Part shown: positions 18,356 through 27,470 of the stretch, piece by piece | Position numbering within the stretch: position 1 is the stretch's first letter | How the letters are laid out: each line of letters opens with the position of its first letter | From: a bacterium | Lineage (GTDB): Bacteria > Patescibacteriota > Minisyncoccia > Phycocordibacterales > UBA2100 | Reading direction: 5' to 3' | Length of the DNA stretch: 36,767 nt | Assembly: GCA_021781955.1 (NCBI GenBank) | Contig: JAJXVV010000008.1 | Coordinates: 1 to 36,767, forward strand | Translations under genes and position numbers: made by a program | Notes under the pieces: model-generated | Told to the model about the DNA's origin: nothing | The model's input: only the letters and a program-made list of their open reading frames with translations | The model's database searches: none

Positions 18356-18973
18356 TTAGCGGCTGTAGAACTCGAACACGGTCGCGTAGTCGAGTCCAGC
18401 GTCTACCGTTGAATACGGAGGCTCGCCCGCCACCTCCGCTCGCATGAGAGAGAGGTCGACGGAAAGCCACTGGGGGATAGTGCGCGTATTCTCTTCTTTC
18501 GCTTCAGTAAGGCCTGCGAAGAGTGGGCTGCGGCGGCTCCCCTCTCGAACGGCGATGACGTCCCCTTTCTTGAGACGCATCGACGGGGTCGTGATGCGTG
18601 TCCCGTTGATCGTGATGTGGCCGTGCGAGACGGCTTGGCGCGCGGCCCGGCGAGTATTCGCCAAGCCGGCTCGATACACGGCATTGTCCGCACGGAGTTC
18701 GAGCGCCCGGTAGAGGCTCGCCGAAGGATCTTTCTCGGCGAACGCGGTGTGCGCGTAATTCGAAAGCTGACGCTCAGAGAGACCGTAGGTGTAGCGCACG
18801 CGCTGCTTTTCAAGCAGTTGGCGGCCGTAATCGTTGCCACCGCGACCGCCGCGGCGCTTCTTGTTGGCGGCAGAGCGCGCTTCGGAGAGCGCGAACTTCT
18901 GCGTTTGCGTCTTCTCGAAAACGGCAGCGCCGAGGCGTTTGGCGACCTTGTATTTTGATTTTATCAAAAGCAT
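18356..18973 (-). CDS. rpsD: 30S ribosomal protein S4
   Basis: YGLSERQLSNYAHTAF...LELRADNAVYRAGLANTRRAARQAVSHGHITINGTRITTPSMRLKKGDVIAV; start at MLLIKSKYKVAKRLG. Confidence 0.95.
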   Translation of the reverse strand: MLLIKSKYKVAKRLGAAVFEKTQTQKFALSEARSAANKKRRGGRGGNDYGRQLLEKQRVRYTYGLSERQLSNYAHTAFAEKDPSASLYRALELRADNAVYRAGLANTRRAARQAVSHGHITINGTRITTPSMRLKKGDVIAVREGSRRSPLFAGLTEAKEENTRTIPQWLSVDLSLMRAEVAGEPPYSTVDAGLDYATVFEFYSR

Positions 18974-18990
18974 AGCAACGGGTGATCGGA

Positions 18991-19425
18991 TTAAATGCGT
19001 CGAGGTTTGGGCGGCCGTGGGCCGTTGTGGGGTACCGGCGTCTCGTCGGCGATACGGGTAATGTCGATGCCTTTGCCGGCAAAACCACGGAGCGCGGATT
19101 CCCGGCCGGCGCCGACGCCGCGAATAACGGCATCCACCTCCTTGACCCCGATGATGGCTGCCTTGTCGCCGATGAGCTCCCCCACCTTCGCGGCAGCGAA
19201 AGGCGTGCCCTTCTTCGCGCCCGAGAAACCGAGCGCTCCGGAGGACGACCACGCGATCGCATTGCCGGTCTTATCGGCCAGCAACACTTTCGTATTGTTG
19301 TAGGTCGCGTGAATGTGCAACGTGCCAGCCACGATGTTCTTCTTGGCCACCCGTGCCAGAGAGCGGGACTTGAGCCCCTGATCGACGGTACCGCCTGATT
19401 TTCTGATGATGCGTTTCTTTCCCAT
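18991..19425 (-). CDS. rpsK: 30S ribosomal protein S11
   Basis: GTLHIHATYNNTKVLLADKTGNAIAWSSSGALGFSGAKKGTPFAA...TPVPHNGPRPPKPRRI. Confidence 0.97.
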   Translation of the reverse strand: MGKKRIIRKSGGTVDQGLKSRSLARVAKKNIVAGTLHIHATYNNTKVLLADKTGNAIAWSSSGALGFSGAKKGTPFAAAKVGELIGDKAAIIGVKEVDAVIRGVGAGRESALRGFAGKGIDITRIADETPVPHNGPRPPKPRRI

Positions 19426-19430
19426 AAGTT

Positions 19431-19811
19431 TTATGTCTTCTCGAGCTTGCGGCGGCCAGAGGTCATCGTGGTGCGCTTGTTGCCGCGAACGGTGCGAGAG
19501 TTGGTCTTGGTACCCTGGCCGCGCGCCGGGAGACGCTTCGCGTGCCGCGTGCCACGGTAGGCTTTGATGTCCTTCAGGCGGCGAATGTTCCCGCTGATCT
19601 CGCGGCGGAGTTCGCCCTCGATCGTGAACCGCTCGATCGCATCGCGCAAAGCGGTCTCATCCTTCGCGCTCAGGTCCTTGGCACGAACACCCGCTTCGAT
19701 GCCGAGACGCTTCAGCGTGGAGAGCGCGCGCGGGCGGCCTACTCCGTAAATCGACGTAAGCGCTATCTCGATGCGCTTCTCATCCGGTATGGTTACTCCT
19801 GCGATACGCAT
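19431..19811 (-). CDS. rpsM: 30S ribosomal protein S13
   Basis: MRIAGVTIPDEKRIEIALTSIYGVGRPRA...DIKAYRGTRHAKRLPARGQGTKTNSRTVRG. Confidence 0.97.
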   Translation of the reverse strand: MRIAGVTIPDEKRIEIALTSIYGVGRPRALSTLKRLGIEAGVRAKDLSAKDETALRDAIERFTIEGELRREISGNIRRLKDIKAYRGTRHAKRLPARGQGTKTNSRTVRGNKRTTMTSGRRKLEKT

Positions 19812-19834
19812 GATATTGAAATATTGAATGAAAA

Positions 19835-19948
19835 TTATCCCTGACGCTGCTTGTGGCGAGGATTCGTGCAAATGACCCATACCCGACCGCGCCGTTTGAC
19901 GGTACGGCAGTGGGCACAGACTTTCTTGACCGATGATTTCACTTTCAT
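19835..19948 (-). CDS. rpmJ: 50S ribosomal protein L36
   Basis: [37 protein letters not shown], zinc-binding C+ type. Confidence 0.96.
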   Translation of the reverse strand: MKVKSSVKKVCAHCRTVKRRGRVWVICTNPRHKQRQG

Positions 19949-19961
19949 ACGAAGGTCGAGT

Positions 19962-20168
19962 TCAGTTGCGCCGGACGATCCGCGCGCGCCCTCCGTATGG
20001 ATCAAGACGCAGTTCGACACGATCCCCGACGAGCACCTTCACTCTATGCAGACGCATTTTGCCGGCAAGGTACGCCAGGACAACGTCGCCGTTCCCCAGC
20101 TTGACGCGAAAGAGAGTATCCGGAAGCGCCTCTTCGACGACTCCGGGTACGACTTCTTGTTCGGCCAT
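19962..20168 (-). CDS. infA: Translation initiation factor IF-1
   Basis: [59 protein letters not shown]. Confidence 0.96.
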   Translation of the reverse strand: MAEQEVVPGVVEEALPDTLFRVKLGNGDVVLAYLAGKMRLHRVKVLVGDRVELRLDPYGGRARIVRRN

Positions 20169-20185
20169 ACGGATCTGCGCGAGTG

Positions 20186-20214
20186 AGTCTATCAGCTTGA
20201 CGCGAATACGTCAA
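20186..20214 (-). promoter_or_regulatory. Putative promoter of infA/alpha operon
   Basis: Minus strand TTGACG (20209-20214), 17-nt spacer, extended -10 TGA-TAGACT (-10 at 20186-20191). The -35 is one arm of a TTGACG-cgaata-CGTCAA dyad (20197-20214). Confidence 0.6.
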
Positions 20215-20224
20215 ATATGCGGCG

Positions 20225-21679
20225 CTACTGGCCTGCTTTCGGGGTCGTCATGATGACCCTGATGTCGGCCGGATTAGAGGGGAAGGTGTTCTTCCAGAAC
20301 GGCTCGACCTTGGCATACGCCTCCTCTATGCCGGGGAATCCGGCGATGACCGCTTGGAACGCGCCCTGGTTTTTGCCTGCGAGCGCGTTTTGGAGCGCCG
20401 ACGCATCGACGGTCCACAGCAATTCGCCTTGGCCGGAGAGCGAGAATTGAACGGGATCGGTGCCGAGAACGGGCTGCTGGCCGCTCAGCGCCGAAGAGAA
20501 ACCGCTCCCGGGCACAAGGGTTACGTCTTCGTTCTGGACATCGGCAGATACTGCGGACCCGACTGATTGGCCGAGTGCCACCGCCGAGAACACCGGGGCG
20601 ACCGCGTGTACCGTTTCGTCGATGCGGATCGTGCCTCCAGGCATTTGGGTCGTGGTTGGCGAAGCAGCGTACGTAAGCTGCACGAGACCGGCCAGAACGG
20701 CACTGCTGCTCCCCGCCTGCGTCGAGAGCGCCGCATACGCCTTGTTCGCGAGATCGGTCTTCAACTGGTCTACGGCTGCCGAGAGAGTCGCGGGATCGAC
20801 GCCGGCCGTAACGCCGCCGCCGGTGGCGCCGCCGCTCATTGCAGCGGCCGATTTCGCGTAAATCGTTTTATACATAGCTGCATTACCCGACAGTCCGGGG
20901 ACCGTGAACGTCGTCGGGCCGACGTTGTATTGATCGCCGGTTTGATCCGCCATGATGGTCACCTTCACGCTGCCCGGGGTCGAGCCTTTCCTGCCCGGAA
21001 TGACTATCTCGAACGGCGTACGGAATACGAGACCGTCCGGTGTCGCGAAGCGCGTATTCTTGATGAGCTTGACGCTCGATGCGGAGTACCCGTTATACAC
21101 AGTGACGCTACCGCTCGCCTTCGCGGGCTGCGTATTCACCGGGGTCGAAGATGCGGCGATCTGTGCCGAATCTTGCAGGTCGATCGTGGCGACCGTATAG
21201 GCCAGCGTTCCGGTAGCGGCCGATTGCGCCGGATAGGCGGTGTACACGCTGCCGGAGGAGAAGATGATCGCGTGTAATCGCGGCGAAATGGTGACCGTGG
21301 TCGGCCGCAGCGCGACGAGAAGCAGTCCGACGACTACGACGACTCCCACCCCGGCGAGCGTCCAGAGCCACCACTTGCCTCTCTGTTTGCTCGGCAGTTC
21401 GCGCAATCCGGACGGCGGCAAGTTTTCGCGAACATTGCCCGTGGTGCGACCCGGCCGTGATCGGGGCGCGATGATCGTTCGAATACCGCGTGACTCTTCT
21501 TGCGAACGGTGGATCGGAATGTTCTGTTCAACGTCGTCCGAGTAATCATCTGGCGCGGCCATCGGGCGAGGGGCGGGCGGCGGCGAGACTGGCGCTACGG
21601 GCTTTTGAGGCGCCGGGCGCTGCATGCCGGCGCTCTTCTGCGCCGGGGTAATGTCTTGGAAATAGTCCTTCGCCGTCAT
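20225..21679 (-). CDS. Bitopic membrane protein with baseplate-J-like extracytoplasmic domain
   Basis: Pro-rich cytoplasmic N-terminus, TM WWLWTLAGVGVVVVVGLLLVAL, then VYNGYSASSVKLIKNTRFATPDGLVFRTPFEIVIPGRKGSTPGSVKVTIMADQTGDQYNVGPTTFTVPGLSG pattern. Confidence 0.7.
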   Translation of the reverse strand: MTAKDYFQDITPAQKSAGMQRPAPQKPVAPVSPPPAPRPMAAPDDYSDDVEQNIPIHRSQEESRGIRTIIAPRSRPGRTTGNVRENLPPSGLRELPSKQRGKWWLWTLAGVGVVVVVGLLLVALRPTTVTISPRLHAIIFSSGSVYTAYPAQSAATGTLAYTVATIDLQDSAQIAASSTPVNTQPAKASGSVTVYNGYSASSVKLIKNTRFATPDGLVFRTPFEIVIPGRKGSTPGSVKVTIMADQTGDQYNVGPTTFTVPGLSGNAAMYKTIYAKSAAAMSGGATGGGVTAGVDPATLSAAVDQLKTDLANKAYAALSTQAGSSSAVLAGLVQLTYAASPTTTQMPGGTIRIDETVHAVAPVFSAVALGQSVGSAVSADVQNEDVTLVPGSGFSSALSGQQPVLGTDPVQFSLSGQGELLWTVDASALQNALAGKNQGAFQAVIAGFPGIEEAYAKVEPFWKNTFPSNPADIRVIMTTPKAGQ

Positions 21680-21701
21680 CGATCCTAGTATACCAAACAT
21701 C

Positions 21702-22865
21702 TCACGCCCTGCTGAGTTCTCTGTTGACAAGCGCGATGGAGAACGCGAGCCCGGTATCAAGCGTGATATTCTTCCCCGCCAGAACGTGATCCGATAGATC
21801 CGCAGGCGAGACCGTTTCGACGACGAACGGCTGGGTCGTACGGGTGAACTGTCCGAAATCGATGCGAGCGAAAAATGCGCCCAGCCATTCCGTCATATCA
21901 TCCTGGGTCGTGAGAAAGAGTGCGTTGGGGAGCTTGCGGCGCGAGGCGCATTCCGCCATGCCCTCGCCGAACGCTCGGACGAGTTCGGGCTCGATCTTCG
22001 CCATCGCGGCCTGTATCGCCTGGCACGCGGCCGTCGCGCACTGCCCCGTCGAGATCATCCGGACGAGGTTCAATGTTTCCTCAGGAATGCCCTGCGGAGC
22101 GACACGCCGAATGATCGTGTGCACGCCTTCGGGAATAACCTGCTGATGCGTAAGCGCGCCATCGCGTACCACCGACAACGTCGTCGCCTCGCCGAGCACC
22201 TCGATGGCGAGATGGTCTTCATTCGGACCCGGACGCGAATCGAGCAACGACAGTATCGAGAGCGACGACGAACGGTAGACCGGCAGGAGATGCGGGAACG
22301 ATTTTTGCAGGCTCGCGCGTACGGCCATTTCCAGCGCCGGGTCGCACACGCTGAAAAGCGTCGTTACCGTGACCGCGTGCGCGCGCTGATTCTCCGGCTT
22401 AGTCGTCGAATATCCGTTGAGCTTCACGTTGACGATGCTTGCCTCGAGCAAGTTGGCGATGTTGAGCGCGCGATTTTCATCGAGCGCGCGCTTGGCGAGC
22501 GAGCTGAGCATCGAGTCGGTGATGGCGGTCTCTTCGCGAAAATCGGCTTGCGCGCGAGCGGTCGTCGAACGTACCCAGGGAGCTCGGATGACGCAGTACA
22601 GCGCCTCGACCGCCCGCACCTTCTGATCGGCCGATCGATAAGCGGCGAGCGCTTTCTCGGAAGCCTCTTCCAAGGCTGCGCCAACGCGGGCAACAGTCGC
22701 CTCACGGTCGCGCACTTCAATCGGCAACACGACGCGGGTCGCGCTCAGCACCTGTGCGGCGCGCCGCGCTGACACCAGCACGATTGCGAGCGCCGCGCTT
22801 CCGCTCCCGACATCGGCGATGGCGACGATCTGTCCCCGTCCAATCTTCGGACGCTTACCCTGCAT
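21702..22865 (-). CDS. Actin-like ATPase-fold protein (PilM/FtsA/SHS2-like)
   Basis: N-terminal IVAIADVGSGSAALAIV, mid-protein SILSLLDSRPGPNEDHLAIEVLGEATTLSVVRDGALTHQQVIPEGVHTI resembles the SHS2/ASKHA duplicated phosphate-loop layout; adjacent to the baseplate-J-like gene. Confidence 0.6.
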   Translation of the reverse strand: MQGKRPKIGRGQIVAIADVGSGSAALAIVLVSARRAAQVLSATRVVLPIEVRDREATVARVGAALEEASEKALAAYRSADQKVRAVEALYCVIRAPWVRSTTARAQADFREETAITDSMLSSLAKRALDENRALNIANLLEASIVNVKLNGYSTTKPENQRAHAVTVTTLFSVCDPALEMAVRASLQKSFPHLLPVYRSSSLSILSLLDSRPGPNEDHLAIEVLGEATTLSVVRDGALTHQQVIPEGVHTIIRRVAPQGIPEETLNLVRMISTGQCATAACQAIQAAMAKIEPELVRAFGEGMAECASRRKLPNALFLTTQDDMTEWLGAFFARIDFGQFTRTTQPFVVETVSPADLSDHVLAGKNITLDTGLAFSIALVNRELSRA

Positions 22866-22886
22866 GCGTAGAAGTATACCGCGGAA

Positions 22887-22906
22887 AATAACGCGTGATC
22901 GTTATT
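22887..22906 (-). terminator. Weak terminator-like hairpin after alaS
   Basis: AATAACG-cgtgat-CGTTATT; minus strand continues TTTTCC. Confidence 0.35.
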
Positions 22907-24833
22907 CGAGCACCGCCTTGATCCGGCGGATACCGGCAGCGACGGCCTCTTCCTTTTTGATCTTGAAGACCGCCTCGCCTTTCGGCCCCTTGAGCTCCGC
23001 AGTATTGCTCACGTGCGGGCCGCCGCAGAACTCGATCGAGAAAGCTTCGGTAAAGCGCGGGACCTCGGCGGTGGCGCCTTTCGGCCCGACCGAGTAGACG
23101 GACACGATATCGGGGTACTTCGCCCCGAACTCGTGCTCCGCGCCGAGCTGCTCCGCTCCCTCTTTCGGCAAGGTCGAACGCACGACCGGCAGCTCCTCAT
23201 CCATTTTTTCGTTGACTATTTCCTCGACCCGCGCGAGCTGCTCTTGCGTGAGTTTGGCGCCGTAGGAAAAGTCGATGCGGAGACGCTCTTGCGTGATGTT
23301 GGAACCGCGCTGCTTCACGGCCGGACCGAGCACGAGCTGGAGCGCCTTGAGCAGCAGGTGGTGCGCGGTGTGCAGGCGCGTCGTCCGCTCGGAGGTGTCG
23401 GCGAGGCCGCCCTTGAACTTCTGTTCGCTGCCCGCGCGGGAAAGCTCGCGGTGCTTCTCCATGAGCTTTTGGAACCCTATCTGATCCACGTCGAGCCCGC
23501 GCTCCTGAGCGAGTTCGAGCGTCATTTCAAAGGGGAAGCCGTACGTCGTGAAGAGCGTGTATACCTCGTCGGCTTCGATGTGCCCGGTCGCGGCGATCTT
23601 CTCGAACTCTTTCATTCCTTTCTCGAGCGTATGCGCGAACTGCACCTCTTCTTTCCATATCTCCGCGGTGACGCGCTCGTACGCGTCCTCCCCCTCGAGT
23701 TCCGCGTAGTGCTGCTTGTACTTCTCGAGCATGATGATGCTGCTGCGCACCAGCATGCTATCCTCCCGCTTCTCGGCCGCGATGCCGAGCTTTTGCGCAT
23801 GCTGCGAGGCGCGGCGTATCAGTCGGCGCAACACGTACCCACGTTCGGTGTTGGACGGACGCACGCCATCGCCGAGCATAAAGGTCGCCGCGCGCATGTG
23901 ATCAGCGACGATGCGGAAGCTTTTTCGGTAACGACCGTCCGCGTACTCTTTGTCGGAGAACTGCTGGAGCAGCGCGATGGCGTCGGCGAACACGTCGATG
24001 GCGAACACATCCGCATTACCCTGCGCGGCGGCCGCGATGCGTTCCAGTCCGCCGCCGAAATCGACATTTTGTTTCGGCAAGAGGGCGAACGTGCCGTCTT
24101 TCTGCTTGAGGTATTGCATGAAAACCGAATTGCCGATCTCGAGGAACCGGCCGCAATCGCAGTTGGGATGGCACTCCGCGCCGAATCGAGGATCGTGCGG
24201 CGTACCGAAATCGTAGAAAACCTCACTGTCCGGTCCGCCCGGCTCGCCCGCCGGCATATTTTCAGGTACGCCCGCCCTGCTCCACCAGTTCTTTTTCGCG
24301 TCGTAGTAGAAAATGCGACCGCCTTGCATGCCGAGGCGATAGCCGTCGGACTCAGAGCCGATGGGGACGATCTTGGCCTCGACGCCTTTGCGCGCGAATA
24401 GGTTCTGCCACAGCTCGGCCGCTTCGGTATCGCGCGGCACGCCGTTACGCTCATCGCCGATGAACGCGGTCACGTACAAGTTGCTCGGATCGAGGCCTAT
24501 CACGTCGGTAAGGAACTCGAAGAACCACGGCAACTGCTCCTGCTTGAAATAATCACCGAGCGACCAGTTGCCGAGCATCTCGAAAAAGGTCGTATGGCGA
24601 TTGTCGCCTACCTCGTCGATATCTTCCGCGCGGAAGCTCTTCTGGCTATCGGTAAGCCTTGCGCCTTCCGGATGCGGTTCGCCGAGCAGATAGGTGATGA
24701 GCGGCTGCATGCCCGATCCGGTGAAAAGCGTCGTCGGATCGTTCTGCGGAACGAGCGGAGCGGAAGGGATGATCGCATGCCCGCGCGCCTTGAAGAATTC
24801 CAGGTACTTCGCGCGGATCTCGTTGACGGTCAT
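22902..24833 (-). CDS. alaS: Alanyl-tRNA synthetase, short form lacking C-Ala
   Basis: MTVNEIRAKYLEFFKARGHAIIPSAPLVPQNDPTTLFTGSGMQPL...; ends in the SAD editing domain (HTAHHLLLKAL, CGGPHVSNTAEL) at 643 aa; track ORF start is too far upstream. Confidence 0.95.
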   Translation of the reverse strand: MTVNEIRAKYLEFFKARGHAIIPSAPLVPQNDPTTLFTGSGMQPLITYLLGEPHPEGARLTDSQKSFRAEDIDEVGDNRHTTFFEMLGNWSLGDYFKQEQLPWFFEFLTDVIGLDPSNLYVTAFIGDERNGVPRDTEAAELWQNLFARKGVEAKIVPIGSESDGYRLGMQGGRIFYYDAKKNWWSRAGVPENMPAGEPGGPDSEVFYDFGTPHDPRFGAECHPNCDCGRFLEIGNSVFMQYLKQKDGTFALLPKQNVDFGGGLERIAAAAQGNADVFAIDVFADAIALLQQFSDKEYADGRYRKSFRIVADHMRAATFMLGDGVRPSNTERGYVLRRLIRRASQHAQKLGIAAEKREDSMLVRSSIIMLEKYKQHYAELEGEDAYERVTAEIWKEEVQFAHTLEKGMKEFEKIAATGHIEADEVYTLFTTYGFPFEMTLELAQERGLDVDQIGFQKLMEKHRELSRAGSEQKFKGGLADTSERTTRLHTAHHLLLKALQLVLGPAVKQRGSNITQERLRIDFSYGAKLTQEQLARVEEIVNEKMDEELPVVRSTLPKEGAEQLGAEHEFGAKYPDIVSVYSVGPKGATAEVPRFTEAFSIEFCGGPHVSNTAELKGPKGEAVFKIKKEEAVAAGIRRIKAVLE

Positions 24834-24878
24834 CAGCAAAGAGTAGCGTGTTTCGGTGCAAAAGGCTACTATGCTGCG

Positions 24879-26156
24879 ATGAAATACGACATTCATACTT
24901 TGCAAAACGGCCTGCGCATCGTGCTCGCGCCGATGCCGCAAACGGAGACCGCGACCGTCGTCGTGATGTCCGGCACCGGTTCGCGTTACGAGAACGAAAA
25001 GGAGAACGGGCTCGCCCACTTCCTTGAGCACATGTTCTTCAAAGGGACCTCGCGCCGCCCCGACGCAAAAGCTATCAGCGAAGAGCTCGACGGCGTCGGC
25101 GCCGTCTACAACGCATTTACCGCAAAAGATCGCACTGCGTATTACGCCAAAGTGTCGAAACAGTACGTCGACACCGCGCTCGACGTCATGACGGACATAT
25201 TTTTGCACTCCACGCTCCCAACGAAAGAAATAACGAAGGAGCGAGGCGCTGTCATCCAGGAGATAGACATGTACGAGGACATGCCGATGTACACGATAGA
25301 CAACGTTTTCGACGCGCTCATTTTCGGCACGCAGGGGCCGCACCCGCTCGCCCGGACGATACTTGGTCCCAAAGAGAACATCCGGTCCTTCAGCCGAAAA
25401 GAGTTCTCCACCTACCTCAAGCGCAACTATACGCCGCTCAACACGATCGTGTGCGTCGCGGGTGCGTTCGATGAGGCTAAGGTTCTGGCGAAAATAAGGA
25501 AGGAATTCGCCTCGCTGCCGAACGGCGATCCTCCTGACTACGCCTCGTTCTCTTCAGAGCAGCAGGCGCCGCAGGTGGCGATCAAGGAAAAGCAGACCGA
25601 CCAGACGCAGCTCATGCTCGGCGTGCCAAGCTACCCCTTCCAGCACAAAGATGAGTACGTGCTCGCGGTGCTCTCGACGATACTCGGCGGCGGGATGTCG
25701 AGCCGATTGTTCATCGAGGTGCGCGAGAAACGCGGGCTCGCCTATTCGGTGCACGCGTCCGTCGAGAAATATCCGGATACCGGCTACTTTGTCGTGAGCG
25801 CCGGAGTGGAACACGCGAAGCTCGAGCAAGCGGTCAAAACGATCCTTGCGGAGTTCCGCAAGATCAAGAAAACGCCGCTCACGAAGAGCGAGCTTAGGAA
25901 GGCGAAGCAATATCTCAAAGGCACGATGACGCTCTCGCTCGAAACGAGCGATCGTATTGCGCAGCAGGCGGCCTCATCCATCATTTCGCTTGGCCGTGTG
26001 CGTCCGCTCGAAGAGGTGCTCGACGGTATCGACAAGGTCGCTGCTGCTGATGTCCAGCGTGTCGCTCGCGACATCCTCAGGACCGAAAAACTCAATCTCG
26101 CGATCATCGGCCCGCACGTGGACCAAAAGAGTCTCCTGAAACTGCTCCGGGCCTGA
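24879..26156 (+). CDS. M16 family zinc metallopeptidase (pitrilysin-like)
   Basis: HxxEH motif in GLAHFLEHMFFKGT and downstream E (AVIQEIDMYEDMP); SSRLFIEVREKRGLAYSV. Confidence 0.93.
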   Translation: MKYDIHTLQNGLRIVLAPMPQTETATVVVMSGTGSRYENEKENGLAHFLEHMFFKGTSRRPDAKAISEELDGVGAVYNAFTAKDRTAYYAKVSKQYVDTALDVMTDIFLHSTLPTKEITKERGAVIQEIDMYEDMPMYTIDNVFDALIFGTQGPHPLARTILGPKENIRSFSRKEFSTYLKRNYTPLNTIVCVAGAFDEAKVLAKIRKEFASLPNGDPPDYASFSSEQQAPQVAIKEKQTDQTQLMLGVPSYPFQHKDEYVLAVLSTILGGGMSSRLFIEVREKRGLAYSVHASVEKYPDTGYFVVSAGVEHAKLEQAVKTILAEFRKIKKTPLTKSELRKAKQYLKGTMTLSLETSDRIAQQAASSIISLGRVRPLEEVLDGIDKVAAADVQRVARDILRTEKLNLAIIGPHVDQKSLLKLLRA

Positions 26157-26189
26157 AATACAGAGGACGGTCCTCTGTACAAAGTTGGG

Positions 26190-26216
26190 GATAACCGATC
26201 ACAGCCAATCGATCGG
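26190..26216 (+). terminator. Putative terminator after the M16 peptidase
   Basis: ccgatc-acagccaatc-gatcgg-cTTTTT; overlaps the 3' end of ung. A 10-bp inverted repeat TACAGAGGAC/GTCCTCTGTA lies just upstream at 26159-26179. Confidence 0.45.
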
Positions 26217-26873
26217 CTTTTTGTGGTGCGCGGCGAGATACTCGTTCGTTCTGCTGAACGGTTTCGAACCGAAGAAGCCGCTCGCGGCCGAGAACGGCGA
26301 CGGGTGTGCGGATCCGATGACGAGATGCCTGGCACGGTCGATGTGCGCGCCTTTTGCCTTGGCGTAATTGCCCCACAAAATGAACACGAGACCGTCTTTC
26401 TCCTCGGAAAGTTTGCGGATGACCGCGTCGGTGAACTCCTCCCACCCCTTGCTTTGATGCGAGCCGGCGCTATGCGCACGCACCGTGAGGGTCGCGTTCA
26501 AAAGCAAAACGCCCTGCCTGGCCCAGCGCTCCAAGTCGCCGGTGCGATGTGCGAGCTTTTGCCCGAGATCGCTCTCGACCTCTTTGAAGATGTTCTGGAG
26601 CGAGGGCGGGAGCGCGACGCCTTCGCCCACCGCGAAGCACAGGCCATTGGCCTGACCCGGGCCATGGTACGGGTCTTGCCCGAGTATGACGACCTCGACC
26701 TGCTCGAACGGCGTGAGCTCGAACGCGCGAAAGATGTTCTTCGGCGCAGGGTAGACGATGGCGTGTTGGTACTCCCCCTTCACGAATTCCCGCAGCTGCT
26801 GGAAATAGTCCCGGCCGAACTCTTCCGCGAGCACCTGTTTCCAAGAACCTTCCATCTTCACCTCGTCCGCCAT
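26199..26873 (-). CDS. ung: Uracil-DNA glycosylase (family 1)
   Basis: VVILGQDPYHGPGQANGLCFAV and HPSPFSAASGFFGSKPFSRTNEYL motifs; start at MADEVKMEGSW. Confidence 0.96.
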   Translation of the reverse strand: MADEVKMEGSWKQVLAEEFGRDYFQQLREFVKGEYQHAIVYPAPKNIFRAFELTPFEQVEVVILGQDPYHGPGQANGLCFAVGEGVALPPSLQNIFKEVESDLGQKLAHRTGDLERWARQGVLLLNATLTVRAHSAGSHQSKGWEEFTDAVIRKLSEEKDGLVFILWGNYAKAKGAHIDRARHLVIGSAHPSPFSAASGFFGSKPFSRTNEYLAAHHKKPIDWL

Positions 26874-26878
26874 ACCTA

Positions 26879-27217
26879 CTAGCCGTTCAGGAGCACTGCA
26901 CCGATCAGCGCGAAGACGACGCCCACCGCCTGCAGCGCGGTCAGCTGTTCGCGGAAGAAGAACATGCCGAAAAGTACCATGAGCACGGAGTAGAAAACGA
27001 TGAAGAGGTTCGCGTAGACCGCGAGTTCGCCTTTCTCGAAAATATAAATGGCAAGCACGATCTGCGCGAGGTACAGCGTACAAATGAGGAGCATCCATGG
27101 ATCGCTCAGAGCCGCGAGGACGCCGCTGCCGAGCGCCACTTTTTTGATAAGCGCATCGGCTATCGTGATGAGGACCGCCGACGCAAAGACCGCTGCGAGT
27201 GCTGGCGCTGCGAGCAT
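26879..27217 (-). CDS. Small 4-TM EamA/DMT-like (half-size) transporter protein
   Basis: Four hydrophobic segments ending FGMFFFREQLTALQAVGVVFALIGAVLLNG, typical EamA/SMR-like C-terminal half. Confidence 0.75.
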   Translation of the reverse strand: MLAAPALAAVFASAVLITIADALIKKVALGSGVLAALSDPWMLLICTLYLAQIVLAIYIFEKGELAVYANLFIVFYSVLMVLFGMFFFREQLTALQAVGVVFALIGAVLLNG

Positions 27218-27470
27218 ACCGCGAGCATAGCACATCCCGTACAAGCGACTCTGGAGCAGGCGGGTATCGAGATCGCTCTATACGCGGAAATTCTTGAACT
27301 GCCAGCTATCTCCGAGATCGATAGCGCGTTCCCCGATCCATGGTGTCCGTCCCTTTTTTTGATTTTTCCCTCCACTCGTTTATTGTACAGGGAGTCCGAC
27401 GAAGTTGGTATGCGCCGCACTCGCGCTCCGCGTCGCGACGCAACCCATTATCCGCTTATCTGTAAGTTAC

